DNA of 64,000 nt from Chelonobacter sp050613185 (GCF_050613185.1 NZ_CP192511.1:992001-1056000); one strand, 5' to 3'; counted from the first letter of the stretch, positions 25,529 to 34,457 are shown. Translations and numbers: made by a program. Notes: generated by a model not told the origin, from the letters alone.

Positions 25529-26476
25529 TTAATCTGTTAAAAACGCCGCAATCTTATCAAACGCCGCTTGGCGAATCGCGTCGCGTTCAAACAGAATTTC
25601 GTGTTTGGCGTTTTTCACCACTTCATGCTGCAAGCGGCTAAATAATTTGGCGTACTTTTCAATTTGCTGATTCGAGACGATCAGCTCTTTTTCCGCTTGC
25701 AGCACCAGCACCGGGATTTTAATCTTGCTGATCGCACGCGGTAATTTTTTAAACTGGATAATGCACTGATGTACCCAGCGAAAGGTCGGCCCGCCCAAAT
25801 GCACTTCCGGATAACGGCGGTTAATCCGGTTCATCCATTTCATGCGGGTCTTGCAAAAACTGAGATCGTTATTGTCCGGATTGACCGGTTGATAGGCGGT
25901 TCTGCCGAAAATATAACGTTGATCCTGTCCGAGCAGCACCATGATATTCACCACCAGTTGTTCCCAAAACGGGTTTTTCAGTGGTAGCGCAAACAGCGGC
26001 GCACTCAAAACCAATTTGTCGATCTGATGCGGATATTTAGCCAGATACAGGGTTGCAATTAATGCCCCCATCGAGTGCCCCAGCACCAACTGCCGTTGAT
26101 AGGCATGGCGCTGGTTGACTTGGTGAATCGCCGCGTCCATATCGTCCAAATAATACTCAAACCGATCAATATAGCCTTTGTCCGGATCGGGCAGCAGCCG
26201 TTGCGAATAGCCTTGTCCGCGGTGATCGAAACTCAGCACGTCAAAACCGAGCTGATAAAAATCATAAGCGATTTCCGACCATTTTAATAAATTCGCACTG
26301 CGACCGCTGACCAAAATCATCAAGTTACGCGGAATAGATTCCGTCGCCGGGTGTTCAAAAAAACGGTACGCGATTCTACAGCCGCGCTGCCCGTCAAAAT
26401 ATTGCAGCGGAAACTGTTCGACAAAGGGTTTCAAGGTTCTTAAAGCAAACTGCCCAAAGTGCGGTTCTCGTTCCAT
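25529..26476 (-). CDS. pldB: Lysophospholipase L2-like alpha/beta hydrolase
   Basis: From the ATG at 26476 the product is 315 residues. The open frame extends 30 codons further, but that extension is encoded by the dispersed repeat and is excluded. The alpha/beta-hydrolase core shows the oxyanion region ILVSGRSANLLKW, then FDHRGQGYSQRLLPDPDKGYI, the nucleophile serine in LGHSMGALIATLYL near residue 138, and the C-terminal acid and His (VLVLQAEKELIVSN, NAKHEILFERD). PldB enzymes act on lysophospholipids in the inner membrane. It is bracketed by inverted copies of a palindromic repeat. Confidence 0.88.
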   Translation of the reverse strand: MEREPHFGQFALRTLKPFVEQFPLQYFDGQRGCRIAYRFFEHPATESIPRNLMILVSGRSANLLKWSEIAYDFYQLGFDVLSFDHRGQGYSQRLLPDPDKGYIDRFEYYLDDMDAAIHQVNQRHAYQRQLVLGHSMGALIATLYLAKYPHQIDKLVLSAPLFALPLKNPFWEQLVVNIMVLLGQDQRYIFGRTAYQPVNPDNNDLSFCKTRMKWMNRINRRYPEVHLGGPTFRWVHQCIIQFKKLPRAISKIKIPVLVLQAEKELIVSNQQIEKYAKLFSRLQHEVVKNAKHEILFERDAIRQAAFDKIAAFLTD

Positions 26477-26536
26477 TTGATGACCTGTCGTATTAGCAAA
26501 AAGATAAGGCGGGAGTTCCCGCCTTAGGGTATTTTT

Positions 26537-26598
26537 CTCTCCCTCCGCGTGCGGAGGGAGTACCATTTTTCACTAGAAAAATGGGGTAGGGAGGGAAA
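26537..26598. repeat. Dispersed palindromic repeat, right copy beside pldB
   Basis: CTCTCCCTCCGCGTGCGGAG, then GGAGTACC, the hairpin ATTTTTCACTAGAAAAAT and GGTAGGGAGGGAAA form the inverse complement of the unit at 25424-25479, with few differences. It lies between pldB and the end of asd. Confidence 0.75.
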
Positions 26599-26602
26599 CG
26601 AT

Positions 26603-27712
26603 TTACGCCACCAATTGACGCAAAATGCGACGCAACGGTTCAGCCGCGCCCCATAACAGCTGATCGCCGACGGTGAATGCCGCCAGATATTCAGGCCCCA
26701 TATTCAGTTTGCGCAAACGTCCGACCGGAACGCTCAAGGTGCCGGTGACTTTGGTCGGGGTCAGCTCGCGCAGGGTACTTTCTTTGTCGTTCGGAATCAC
26801 TTTCACCCACTCGTTATGCGAGGCTAACAGTTGTTCGATTTCCGTCAACGGCAGAGCTTTTTTCATTTTAATGGTGAACGCCTGACTGTGGCAACGCAGC
26901 GCACCGATACGCACGCACAAGCCGTCGATTGGAATCGGGCTGTCGGATAAACCGAGGATTTTATTGGTTTCGGCATAGCCTTTCCACTCTTCTTTGGTTT
27001 GTCCGCTGTCGAGTAATTTGTCGATCCATGGAATCAAACTGCCCGCCAACGGCGCACCAAAGTTTTCAATCGGCAAATCGCCGCGCATTTTGTCGGCAAC
27101 CGCTCTTTCAATCGCTAAAATCGACGAAGCCGGGTTGTCCAAATCGGTTTTCACCACATCGCGCAATTCGCCCATTTGCACCAGCAATTCACGCATATTT
27201 TTCGCGCCGGCGCCGCTCGCGGCTTGGTAAGTGGCAACCGAAACCCATTCCACCAAATCTTTTTCAAACAAACCGCCCAATGCCATCAACATCAAGCTGA
27301 CAGTGCAGTTGCCGCCGACGTAGGTTTTCACGCCTTTCGCCAAACCGTCGCGGATGACGTGTTGGTTGACAGGATCCAACACGATAATCGCGTCTTTTTC
27401 CATACGCAGGGTAGAAGCGGCGTCGATCCAATAACCGTTCCAACCTGCCGCACGCAGTTTCGGATAGACTTCATTGGTGTAATCACCGCCTTGGCAGGTG
27501 ACGATAATATCCAGCGCTTTCAATTCGTCAATGTTAAAGGCGTCTTTCAACACGCCACTGTCCTTGCCGCCGAAGCTCGGTGCTTTTTGTCCGGCTTGGG
27601 AGGTGGTGAAAAAGACCGGGTTAAGCAAGGCGAAATCTTGCTCTTGTTGCATACGATCCATTAAAACCGAACCGACCATTCCGCGCCAACCGATAAAACC
27701 TACGTTTTGCAT
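26603..27712 (-). CDS. asd: Aspartate-semialdehyde dehydrogenase
   Basis: Asd (369 residues) reduces aspartyl phosphate to aspartate semialdehyde for lysine, methionine, threonine and diaminopimelate synthesis. The N-terminal NADP motif is VGFIGWRGMVGSVLMDRM, the catalytic cysteine is in GGNCTVSLMLMALGGLF near residue 136, and the substrate-binding RIGALRCHSQAFTIK lies near residue 270. It is the gram-negative type. AAGGAAACAAT precedes the ATG. It appears to be transcribed alone. Confidence 0.96.
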   Translation of the reverse strand: MQNVGFIGWRGMVGSVLMDRMQQEQDFALLNPVFFTTSQAGQKAPSFGGKDSGVLKDAFNIDELKALDIIVTCQGGDYTNEVYPKLRAAGWNGYWIDAASTLRMEKDAIIVLDPVNQHVIRDGLAKGVKTYVGGNCTVSLMLMALGGLFEKDLVEWVSVATYQAASGAGAKNMRELLVQMGELRDVVKTDLDNPASSILAIERAVADKMRGDLPIENFGAPLAGSLIPWIDKLLDSGQTKEEWKGYAETNKILGLSDSPIPIDGLCVRIGALRCHSQAFTIKMKKALPLTEIEQLLASHNEWVKVIPNDKESTLRELTPTKVTGTLSVPVGRLRKLNMGPEYLAAFTVGDQLLWGAAEPLRRILRQLVA

Positions 27713-27885
27713 ATTGTTTCCTTATTTTTTTGATGTTGTGTTTTAATTTTCTACTCTAATTAATTACAACATCACTTCAATAAAAGCAACTCTTTTAGCA
27801 AAAATTTTTACCGTGCCAATGGACAGCAAGCCGCTTTTTGTTATAGTAAAAATCATTACGCATGCAAATAGCAGAGGGGGTAACC

Positions 27886-28635
27886 ATGTTAGCTTTAATT
27901 ACCGGCGCCAGTGCCGGCTTTGGTGCGGCAACCGCACGTTTATTGGTGCAACACGGACATCGGGTGATCATCAGCGCCCGTCGGCAAGATCGTTTACAGG
28001 CATTGCAACAGGAGCTGGGCGACAATTGTCTGGCGCTGGCATTTGATGTCTGCGATCCGGCGGCGGTGCAAACCGCACTTCACAGTTTGCCGCCGCAATG
28101 GCAAGAAATTGATTTATTGGTGAATAATGCCGGTTTGGCGCTCGGTGTTGCCGCCGCACAGAACAGCCGCTTGCAAGATTGGCAGCAGATGATCGCCACC
28201 AATATCGGCGGTTTAACCACCTTGACCCACGCCATTCTGCCCGGCATGGTGGCGCGCAACCGCGGGCACATTATCAATCTCGGCTCGATTGCCGGCGATT
28301 ATCCCTATCCGGGCGGCAATGTGTACGGCGCGACCAAAGCCTTCGTCAAACAATTCAGCCTCAACTTGCGCGCCGATTTGGTCGGCACGGCGGTGCGGGT
28401 CAGCAATGTCGAACCGGGTTTATGCGGTGGCACCGAGTTTTCCAACGTGCGTTTCTATGGTGACGGCACCAAAGCCGAAGCCTTATACGCCAATGTGGAT
28501 TATCTGACCCCTGACGATATTGCCGCCACCATTGTTTGGATTGCCGAGCAACCGTCACACGTCAATATCAACCGGATTGAAATCATGCCGGTAGCGCAAG
28601 CGCCTGCCGGCTTAACCGTGAAGAAAAAAGTTTAA
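27886..28635 (+). CDS. ydfG: YdfG-type short-chain dehydrogenase (3-hydroxy acid/L-serine dehydrogenase)
   Basis: The start at 27886 is preferred to one eight codons upstream because GAGGGGG lies just before it; the product is 249 residues. It is a classical SDR: ITGASAGFGAATARLL binds NADP, NNAGLALG is structural, and the catalytic set is S in GSIAGDYPYPGG with YGATKAFVK (Tyr and Lys). The VEPGLCGGTEFSNVRFYGD region matches YdfG, which oxidises serine and 3-hydroxy acids and also reduces malonic semialdehyde in E. coli. Confidence 0.9.
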   Translation: MLALITGASAGFGAATARLLVQHGHRVIISARRQDRLQALQQELGDNCLALAFDVCDPAAVQTALHSLPPQWQEIDLLVNNAGLALGVAAAQNSRLQDWQQMIATNIGGLTTLTHAILPGMVARNRGHIINLGSIAGDYPYPGGNVYGATKAFVKQFSLNLRADLVGTAVRVSNVEPGLCGGTEFSNVRFYGDGTKAEALYANVDYLTPDDIAATIVWIAEQPSHVNINRIEIMPVAQAPAGLTVKKKV

Positions 28636-28644
28636 ATCCTTCTG

Positions 28645-28680
28645 ACCGCACTTTGCCATTTTGATAACGCAAAGTGCGGT
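28645..28680 (+). terminator. Inverted uptake-sequence pair after ydfG
   Basis: ACCGCACTTTGC (28645-28656) pairs with GCAAAGTGCGGT (28669-28680) over 12 bases, with a 12-base loop. Confidence 0.7.
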
Positions 28681-28708
28681 ATTGCCTACCTCGTTTCAGG
28701 TATTCGAT

Positions 28709-28722
28709 TTGATATAGATCAA
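28709..28722 (+). promoter_or_regulatory. Perfect FNR box upstream of ytfE
   Basis: TTGATATAGATCAA matches the FNR consensus TTGAT-N4-ATCAA exactly and lies 84 bases before the ytfE start. It points to anaerobic or NO-linked control. Confidence 0.8.
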
Positions 28723-28805
28723 AAGATGAATTAAAAATACGGCTTTTATCGTCAAAATACCTTACTATTTAACTCAACTTTTATCCTAACGAATACGAGG
28801 AAATT

Positions 28806-29477
28806 ATGTCATTTCAAGATAAAAAACTGAGCGAATTGGCGATTGCCATTCCGGGCGCCACCAAACTGTTGCGCGAATATGATTTGGATTTTTGCTGCGG
28901 CGGCGCCAACACGCTTGGCTTTGCGGCAAACGTGAAAAATCTGGATTTGGCGGCGATTGAAAGCCGTTTAGCCGAACTGGCAGCGCGGCAAGACCTCGGG
29001 CAGGAGCAGGATTGGACGCAAACCGCTTACCCGGAAATTATCGCCCATATCATCGCCCGCTATCATGATCGCCACCGCGAACAGCTGCCGGAGCTGATTG
29101 CGATGGCGGAAAAAGTGGAAAACGTGCACGGTGATCGCGCCGATTGCCCGATGGGCGCGTCGGCGGTATTAAAAGAGATTTATGCCGAACTGAGCCATCA
29201 TATGCAAAAAGAAGAACAGATTCTGTTCCCGATGATCCAAGCCGGGCAATATGCGATGGCAAGAATGCCGATCAAAGTGATGGAGCATGAACACGACGAC
29301 GCCGGACAACAAGTGGAAGTGCTGAAATCCCTGACCGACAACGTCACCCCTCCGACGGACGCGTGCAACACTTGGCGCGCGCTCTACAGCGGCATTAACG
29401 AGTTTATCGACGATTTAATGCACCATATTCATCTGGAAAACAATATTTTGTTTCCAAGAGTGGTGAATGAGGGGTAA
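28806..29477 (+). CDS. ytfE: Di-iron iron-sulfur cluster repair protein (RIC)
   Basis: The 223-residue protein repairs Fe-S clusters damaged by nitric oxide or oxidants. The N-terminal ScdA_N domain contains DFCCGGANTLGFAA near residue 28 with its paired cysteines. The hemerythrin-like domain supplies the di-iron ligands: HIIARYHDRHREQLPEL, LSHHMQKEEQILFPMIQ, VMEHEHDDAG and LMHHIHLENNILFPRV. Length is normal. AACGAATACGAGGAAATT gives the ribosome site. The FNR box upstream fits a role under oxygen limitation. Confidence 0.95.
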   Translation: MSFQDKKLSELAIAIPGATKLLREYDLDFCCGGANTLGFAANVKNLDLAAIESRLAELAARQDLGQEQDWTQTAYPEIIAHIIARYHDRHREQLPELIAMAEKVENVHGDRADCPMGASAVLKEIYAELSHHMQKEEQILFPMIQAGQYAMARMPIKVMEHEHDDAGQQVEVLKSLTDNVTPPTDACNTWRALYSGINEFIDDLMHHIHLENNILFPRVVNEG

Positions 29478-29501
29478 TTGTTATTCGGCAACACTTGACC
29501 C

Positions 29502-29530
29502 ATGCCCTCGAAAGAGGGCATTATTACCTT
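29502..29530 (+). terminator. Terminator after ytfE
   Basis: ATGCCCTC (29502-29509), a GAAA tetraloop and GAGGGCAT (29514-29521) are followed by TATTACCTTT. Confidence 0.85.
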
Positions 29531-29552
29531 TAATTCATTAGAGGAATATGTC

Positions 29553-29772
29553 ATGAGAATAACAGACGAAAAAAGCCCTGCTGTCTGCTCACGGATTAGA
29601 TGACCAACTCTTTAATGATGATGTCTATGATTCCATCGTCATGTCATTAATCAATGCGCATTTGTCTCAACTTGAAGATATTGCCGATCTGCGCGCGCAT
29701 AGAGAAGATGTCAAAAATGGTACGGTGGAATATACCACTATGGACGAACTCGAACGGGAGTATGGGGTATGA
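29553..29772 (+). pseudogene. Decayed RelB-like antitoxin gene
   Basis: The start reads MRITDEK, then the frame is lost at an A6 run (29569-29574). One base fewer restores KALLSAHGLDDQLFND and continues to a TGA at 29772 as NGTVEYTTMDELEREYGV, a typical RelB/YafN-type antitoxin C terminus. The stop overlaps the toxin ATG by four bases, as in working TA pairs. A sequencing error in the A-run cannot be excluded. Confidence 0.6.
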
Positions 29773-29993
29773 CGGGCAGCAAAACGTTATATACACTGTG
29801 TTGCCGACAAAACGTTTCAAAAAATCATTAAAACGGATTGACCGTAGTCAAGTCCCTAAAATCTTAGCCGCATTGAAAGATGAAGACTTTAGACCCTCCC
29901 CGAAAACACACTGCAGCGTTAAAATCCTACGCGGTGAACTAGGCGCTTGAAGTCGGGCAGTATAGTATTTTCCTTTTTCATCAGGATGAATAG
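29769..29993 (+). pseudogene. Decayed RelE-like toxin gene
   Basis: The ATG at 29769 opens a frame that stops after 20 codons. The neighbouring frame reads YTVLPTKRFKKSLKRIDRSQ, the start of a RelE-type toxin, and ends at 29948. A further frame then gives ALEVGQYSIFLFHQDE up to a TAG at 29991-29993. At least two frame disruptions are therefore needed to explain it. It is very likely inactive. Confidence 0.55.
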
Positions 29994-30199
29994 TTCTTAG
30001 AGAACAATGATATTTATCGACAAGTTGTTTATAAGTCTGTTTTCCAAGCGTGTAATCAAGCCAAATTTTATTGGAATTCAACTTATTTTTTAGGGTGAAT
30101 GTTTTATTGCACGTCAGGCATTTATAGCGTTGAATATGGTGATAAGTGCCATATTTCTGAATAGTTGATTTTGAGCAAAAAGGACAATTTTTTATTCAT
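29989..30199 (-). pseudogene. Fragment of an insertion-sequence transposase
   Basis: On the minus strand a frame reads NCPFCSKSTIQKYGTYHHIQ, then RYKCLTCNKTF and WLDYTLGKQTYKQLVDKYHC, a zinc-ribbon plus helix-turn-helix start like that of IS256-related (IS1249-like) transposases. The ATG at 30199 is separated from it by an A6 run with one base too many. The catalytic domain is missing; the fragment stops where the toxin relic ends. No terminal repeats were identified. Confidence 0.55.
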
Positions 30200-30327
30200 A
30201 TTTCAAAAAAGTGGGTTAAAGCCAGTGACTATAAGGCGTTAACCTACTTTTTACCAACAATTTTGTCTTGTATATCCCAACTCACTTATAATAATGAAGC
30301 ATATTATTTACAGCTACTATGCCTATT

Positions 30328-30834
30328 TCATTCCGTTTGGTAACCCAACAACAGCAACGTTTCTTTATGCTGCTGCATATCGGCGATATTCGGCAGTTCG
30401 CCCCATTGCTGAAAACCGCACTTTTGCAGCACGCCGACGCTGGCGGGGTTGCCTTTGAACACAAAGGCGAGCAGAGTGGAATAATGCAGCGGTTGCATTT
30501 GCTGTTGTAAAAAACGTACCACTTGCGTGCCAATTCCTTTGCCCTTGGCTTGGTTATCCAGATAAAAACTGGCTTCGGCGGTGATATCGTATGCCGGTCG
30601 CCCGTAAAACGGCGACAAGCTTGCCCAACCGATCAGCTGATCTTGCGTATTTCGCACCGCCCAAATCGGGTGGCGCACGCTATTGCGGTGAAAGTCAAAC
30701 CACGCTTGCCGGTCGGCAACCGATATCGGGGCTAAATCGGAGGTGATACGGCGGCTGGCGATAGTTTGGTTATAAATCGCCACGATTTGCGCCAAATCTT
30801 GCGCTTGGGCTTTTTCAATCCGAATGGTTGTCAT
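30328..30834 (-). CDS. GNAT-family N-acetyltransferase
   Basis: The 168-residue protein has the acetyl-CoA motif A as FYLDNQAKGKGIGTQVVRFLQQQM near residue 90, and motif B as NPASVGVLQKCGFQQWGELPN. The N-terminal VAIYNQTI and WFDFHR stretch resembles the phosphinothricin-acetyltransferase subgroup. The acceptor is unknown. It follows narQ by 12 bases on the same strand and may be co-transcribed with it. Confidence 0.85.
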   Translation of the reverse strand: MTTIRIEKAQAQDLAQIVAIYNQTIASRRITSDLAPISVADRQAWFDFHRNSVRHPIWAVRNTQDQLIGWASLSPFYGRPAYDITAEASFYLDNQAKGKGIGTQVVRFLQQQMQPLHYSTLLAFVFKGNPASVGVLQKCGFQQWGELPNIADMQQHKETLLLLGYQTE

Positions 30835-30846
30835 GTGTAATCCTTG

Positions 30847-32550
30847 TTATTCCACGTCGTCCGCCAACAATAAACTGACTTCGGTGCCGCCGCTGGCACG
30901 ACGCGCAATGGTCAAATGCGCATTCAACTCTTGCGCTCGCTCCTGCATGATATTCAAGCCGTAGTGCCCACTTGGTTCCGCCAGTGATGGAATGCCGACA
31001 CCGTTATCGCGAATAATCACGGTGTTTTCGCCGTTGTCGTTACTGCGCGCAATCACTTCAATCAGCGTGGCGTGGGCGTGTTTAATGCTGTTCAGCACCG
31101 CCTCACGCACAATTTGCAGTAAATGAATCTGTTGTTGCGCGTTTAGCAATTGCGACGGTAACGCACAATCCAGCGTGATTTGCGCTTCGGAACGGGATTG
31201 CAGCGAATCGATCACCTCCTGCAAGGCAAGTTTCAAGTTCGACTCGCTGACGGTCAAACGGAAAGTCGCCAACAGCTCGCGCAGTTGGGTATAACCGTCG
31301 GCAAGTGCGGTTTCAAATTGGTGCAGAATATTCAAACTTTTCGCCGCCCGCTCCTCGCTCAGTTCCTGCAAAATACTGCGGCGTAGCAACGTCAACTGGA
31401 TTTGCAGATATGCCAACACTTGTGCCAAGGAATCATGCAATTCACGCGCAATAATCGAGCGTTCCTGCATTAAAATTAAGTGTTGTCGCTGGCGCAACAG
31501 CTGATAGGAATGCAATGCCCGCCCCAACATCTGCGCAATATTTTCAATCGTACGCAGGTCAGGATAGGCTGCGCTGCGCTGCCAATTCAGGCTACCCAGA
31601 TTCTGATCGTTAATCGTAATCCGCGTGGTTTGCCAGTTTGTTGCGCTATCTTCTTTGCCCACTTCCAGATTAAACATCTCGTTCCCATTCGCCACCAAGC
31701 GCACGACTTGCAAGCGTTCGTTTTGTTGCAACAATTTCAGCACGGTGGTCAGATTTTCACGGGTGATTTCATGCAGCGTCAGCTGTTGTGAGGAATAATA
31801 CAGCATGGATAAAGTGCGGTTAATTTGGGTCAGACTACGGGTTTTCTGACTAACTTGTTCCTCAAGCGAAAGGTAGAGTTTTTGCAGCTGTGCCGCCATT
31901 TGGGTGAAACCGCGTGACAGCTCGCCCAGCTCGTTATCGCTGTCAATATCCAGTTCAATGTGCTGAAACTGGCTGTTCTGCACCTGCCGACTGGCGGTGG
32001 CCAAGCGCTGCAACGGCGCCACTACTTTTTTACGGCTGTAGCTCAACAGATAACCGCCCAATACCAACATCAGCAGCAAACTGAACAGGTTAGTATAAAT
32101 CGCAAAACGGATACGCTGCTCGGAAAACTGTTGCAGCACCGACACGAAATTGTCGACTTGATCGACATAGGATTCCAAATTCTGCTGATACAATCCTGCC
32201 TCCCCCTGTCGCAAATAACCCGCCATCACCTGCCAACTTGCCAGCAAAGTGCGGTAGGCATTCTGCACCGAATCCGGCACATAAAACCGCTCCAAATTCA
32301 TCAGTGTCGGCGTCTGCAAACTGGCTTGATAAGTCTGAATCCCATGCGTCAGCAACTCCGGCTGGTACTGCATTTCATACAGCAAACGGTAGCTCTGCAT
32401 CCGCAGCGAACCGGACACATTGATCATCTCGGCATCGGAATGGTTGCTGATCATAATCAGCGTGGTCACGCACACCGACAAACCGGACAACATGATAATC
32501 ATCACCAAATAATACGCCAAACGCGACGTTACGGATTTTTTGATTTGCAT
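30847..32550 (-). CDS. narQ: Nitrate/nitrite sensor histidine kinase
   Basis: From the ATG at 32550 (AAGGAG site in front) the product is 567 residues; the upstream 19-codon extension is excluded. One helix near residues 12-33 and a second near 150-170 enclose a periplasmic nitrate domain with the P-box INVSGSLRMQSYRLLYEMQ. A HAMP segment and a central module follow, then the HisKA_3 phosphorylation site ARELHDSLAQVLAYLQIQL and the ATPase boxes DNGVGIP and GHYGLNIMQERA. It would phosphorylate NarP; no response regulator gene is in the window. Confidence 0.92.
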   Translation of the reverse strand: MQIKKSVTSRLAYYLVMIIMLSGLSVCVTTLIMISNHSDAEMINVSGSLRMQSYRLLYEMQYQPELLTHGIQTYQASLQTPTLMNLERFYVPDSVQNAYRTLLASWQVMAGYLRQGEAGLYQQNLESYVDQVDNFVSVLQQFSEQRIRFAIYTNLFSLLLMLVLGGYLLSYSRKKVVAPLQRLATASRQVQNSQFQHIELDIDSDNELGELSRGFTQMAAQLQKLYLSLEEQVSQKTRSLTQINRTLSMLYYSSQQLTLHEITRENLTTVLKLLQQNERLQVVRLVANGNEMFNLEVGKEDSATNWQTTRITINDQNLGSLNWQRSAAYPDLRTIENIAQMLGRALHSYQLLRQRQHLILMQERSIIARELHDSLAQVLAYLQIQLTLLRRSILQELSEERAAKSLNILHQFETALADGYTQLRELLATFRLTVSESNLKLALQEVIDSLQSRSEAQITLDCALPSQLLNAQQQIHLLQIVREAVLNSIKHAHATLIEVIARSNDNGENTVIIRDNGVGIPSLAEPSGHYGLNIMQERAQELNAHLTIARRASGGTEVSLLLADDVE

Positions 32551-32608
32551 GACAAAACTCCTTGAGGGGGATTGGGGTATTATAGGAGGTAATCTGAATA
32601 AAAACAAA

Positions 32609-32636
32609 AAACCCTTAAATCAAAACATTTAAGGAG
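32609..32636 (-). terminator. Terminator between the DUF4153 gene and narQ
   Basis: CCTTAAAT (32613-32620) pairs with ATTTAAGG (32627-32634). On the minus strand GGTTTTTTGTTTTTATT follows the stem. Confidence 0.75.
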
Positions 32637-32680
32637 AACTTGGTGTGAAATAGGTTGATCAAATATTTTGTCATAAAAAT

Positions 32681-32726
32681 CTGCACCCTAGTCAGTTGGT
32701 TTTGCAGTCTAACTTTTGGGGTGCAG
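32681..32726. repeat. 46-bp element with CTGCACCC ends, possible IS remnant
   Basis: CTGCACCC (32681-32688) and GGGTGCAG (32719-32726) are perfect terminal inverted repeats. On the minus strand the end CTGCACCCCAAAAGTTAGAC resembles the ends of IS3/IS150-type elements. It may be a solo IS scar, or simply part of a terminator for the DUF4153 gene, since TTTTT follows it on the minus strand. Confidence 0.4.
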
Positions 32727-32737
32727 ATTACTGAATA

Positions 32738-34441
32738 TTACTGCAACACCGATTCTAAATGAGCTCCGGCAAAGACATAGCCTAACGTCTTATCGTAACG
32801 CAGGGAAAACCGAGAAAATAGCAGCAGGAAATTCTCGCCTTGCAGCAGCAAAAACTGATCGTTAAGCGGTTGCAATTCTTGCTTAGGATATTGGGTTTTC
32901 AATGCAAAGCCGTTTTTTAGCAAAATTTGATTGATAAACCCGTTTAAATCGACTTCAAAATGGATCCCGTGTTCTGCAAATCGGTAGCGATATTTCGCCT
33001 CTGCCACTGTGTCGCTATCGAGCGAGTAATCGACACTCAGCATTGTTTGGTAAGGGTGTTTTAAGGTTATCACCCTGACATTTTCACGGTGATAAAAGTG
33101 TAGCGTTTGTATTACGTTCGGCGCAATTTGGGGTGTATCTTCACTCGCACCGGCTAATTCAGGAAAATGTTGCCCGTAACGCGCATTTATCTGTCCACGC
33201 CGTGCATAGATCCAATTTAAATTGCGCGCCTGAGTGGATAAATTATGATAATCCTGTCGTTGCTGCTCGGAAAAACCGGCTTGTGCGGCGGTGTCGGGCA
33301 GCGCTTTGATTTTGCCCTGAGCATCCAATAAATCGAATTGCTGTAACTGCCGATCAAACCTTGCCAATTGGTTGTCGAAGGCGATTTCCTTCGGATTCAA
33401 CACCCAGCCGAGCAAAATAATCGTCAGCGCAATCAAGCTGGCAAAAGTGCGGTGTTGACCGTTGAATGTGCGCAAGGATAACGCAATAAACAGTGAAATT
33501 AACACCGTCAAGGCAAGCAGATAAACCCGCACTTCGGTCAGTCCGTAGGCGCTCAACCGTTGATACACCGCAAACCACAACAGCGCCAAAGGCAGTAAGG
33601 CAATCCAGCCGAAGATATGGTAAAAACCTTGCCATTTTGGCGAGGTTTGCAGCAGTTGTACGCTTTTTAACGCGAGTCCGAGCAACAAATACGGCAACAC
33701 TATATAGCTGATTTGCCCCTGTGGCATTTCACCCAGCAGGACAATGCGTGCGCTGTAGAGATACAGCAGCAGACTATAAATGATGAGTGTCGGCGAAAGT
33801 ACGAAATTCAACAACAGTTGCCCGAAATGCCCTAGCTCGACTTGTTCCGTGTCCTTATTCTGCTCAAATAGCAAAAAGAACAGTGGGAAGATACTGAAAT
33901 AAGTAAATGGCAGTATTCGCTGAAGTATGCGGTCAAACGGCAGATCCAGATTAAACAGCAATTCAACACTGCCCAGTAATGCAAAAAACAGCAGCAACCC
34001 GATCGCGTTAATCAGCCAGGCTTTGGCAATATTCAGTGCCGTTTGCAGAAAACGGGTGATAAAAGTGCGGTTTTCCTGTGCCCAACCGCGCGCCAGTAAA
34101 CACAGCAATAACAGCAGTTGCAACGCCGCAAACCGGCGATCCTCCAGATAATCCTCCAATATCAACCCGTTATTCAGCTGCCAAAACAGCACTAACGGCA
34201 CCATCACCGCCGTCAGCCAATAAGCGATTTTATAGCGATGGAGTAAATAACTCAGGGCGAAAAACGCCGGTGCAAACAGCCAATAGCGCAACAAATCTCC
34301 GCCTTTAACGTCAAAAAGATCAAAAAACAGAAATGGTAGGGAAAACAGCACCATCCACAGCATTTCCAGCGGATATTTTTTCGCCAGCGGCCATATTTGC
34401 GCAAGCAAATCGGTCAAACGGGTTTTGAGTTTTAATATCAT
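32738..34441 (-). CDS. DUF4153-type multi-pass membrane protein of unknown function
   Basis: The 567-residue protein has about eleven to twelve hydrophobic segments over its first 350 residues (for example LEMLWMVLFSLPFLFFDLF and FFALSYLLHRYKIAYWL), then a hydrophilic C-terminal half of about 210 residues. The layout and length fit DUF4153 proteins known in Pasteurellaceae and enterics. Its function is not known. It is followed on the minus strand by a terminator, with narQ beyond. Confidence 0.7.
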   Translation of the reverse strand: MILKLKTRLTDLLAQIWPLAKKYPLEMLWMVLFSLPFLFFDLFDVKGGDLLRYWLFAPAFFALSYLLHRYKIAYWLTAVMVPLVLFWQLNNGLILEDYLEDRRFAALQLLLLLCLLARGWAQENRTFITRFLQTALNIAKAWLINAIGLLLFFALLGSVELLFNLDLPFDRILQRILPFTYFSIFPLFFLLFEQNKDTEQVELGHFGQLLLNFVLSPTLIIYSLLLYLYSARIVLLGEMPQGQISYIVLPYLLLGLALKSVQLLQTSPKWQGFYHIFGWIALLPLALLWFAVYQRLSAYGLTEVRVYLLALTVLISLFIALSLRTFNGQHRTFASLIALTIILLGWVLNPKEIAFDNQLARFDRQLQQFDLLDAQGKIKALPDTAAQAGFSEQQRQDYHNLSTQARNLNWIYARRGQINARYGQHFPELAGASEDTPQIAPNVIQTLHFYHRENVRVITLKHPYQTMLSVDYSLDSDTVAEAKYRYRFAEHGIHFEVDLNGFINQILLKNGFALKTQYPKQELQPLNDQFLLLQGENFLLLFSRFSLRYDKTLGYVFAGAHLESVLQ

Positions 34442-34457
34442 CTTGTTAATTTAATTC

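Noticed and set aside
25204..25641. Open frames across the GGAGGGAG repeats
   Set aside because: They consist of repeat sequence read in several frames and have no plausible start or homology.
26477..26566. 30-residue N-terminal extension of pldB
   Set aside because: It begins inside the dispersed repeat (LPPHAEGE reading) and has no similarity to PldB.
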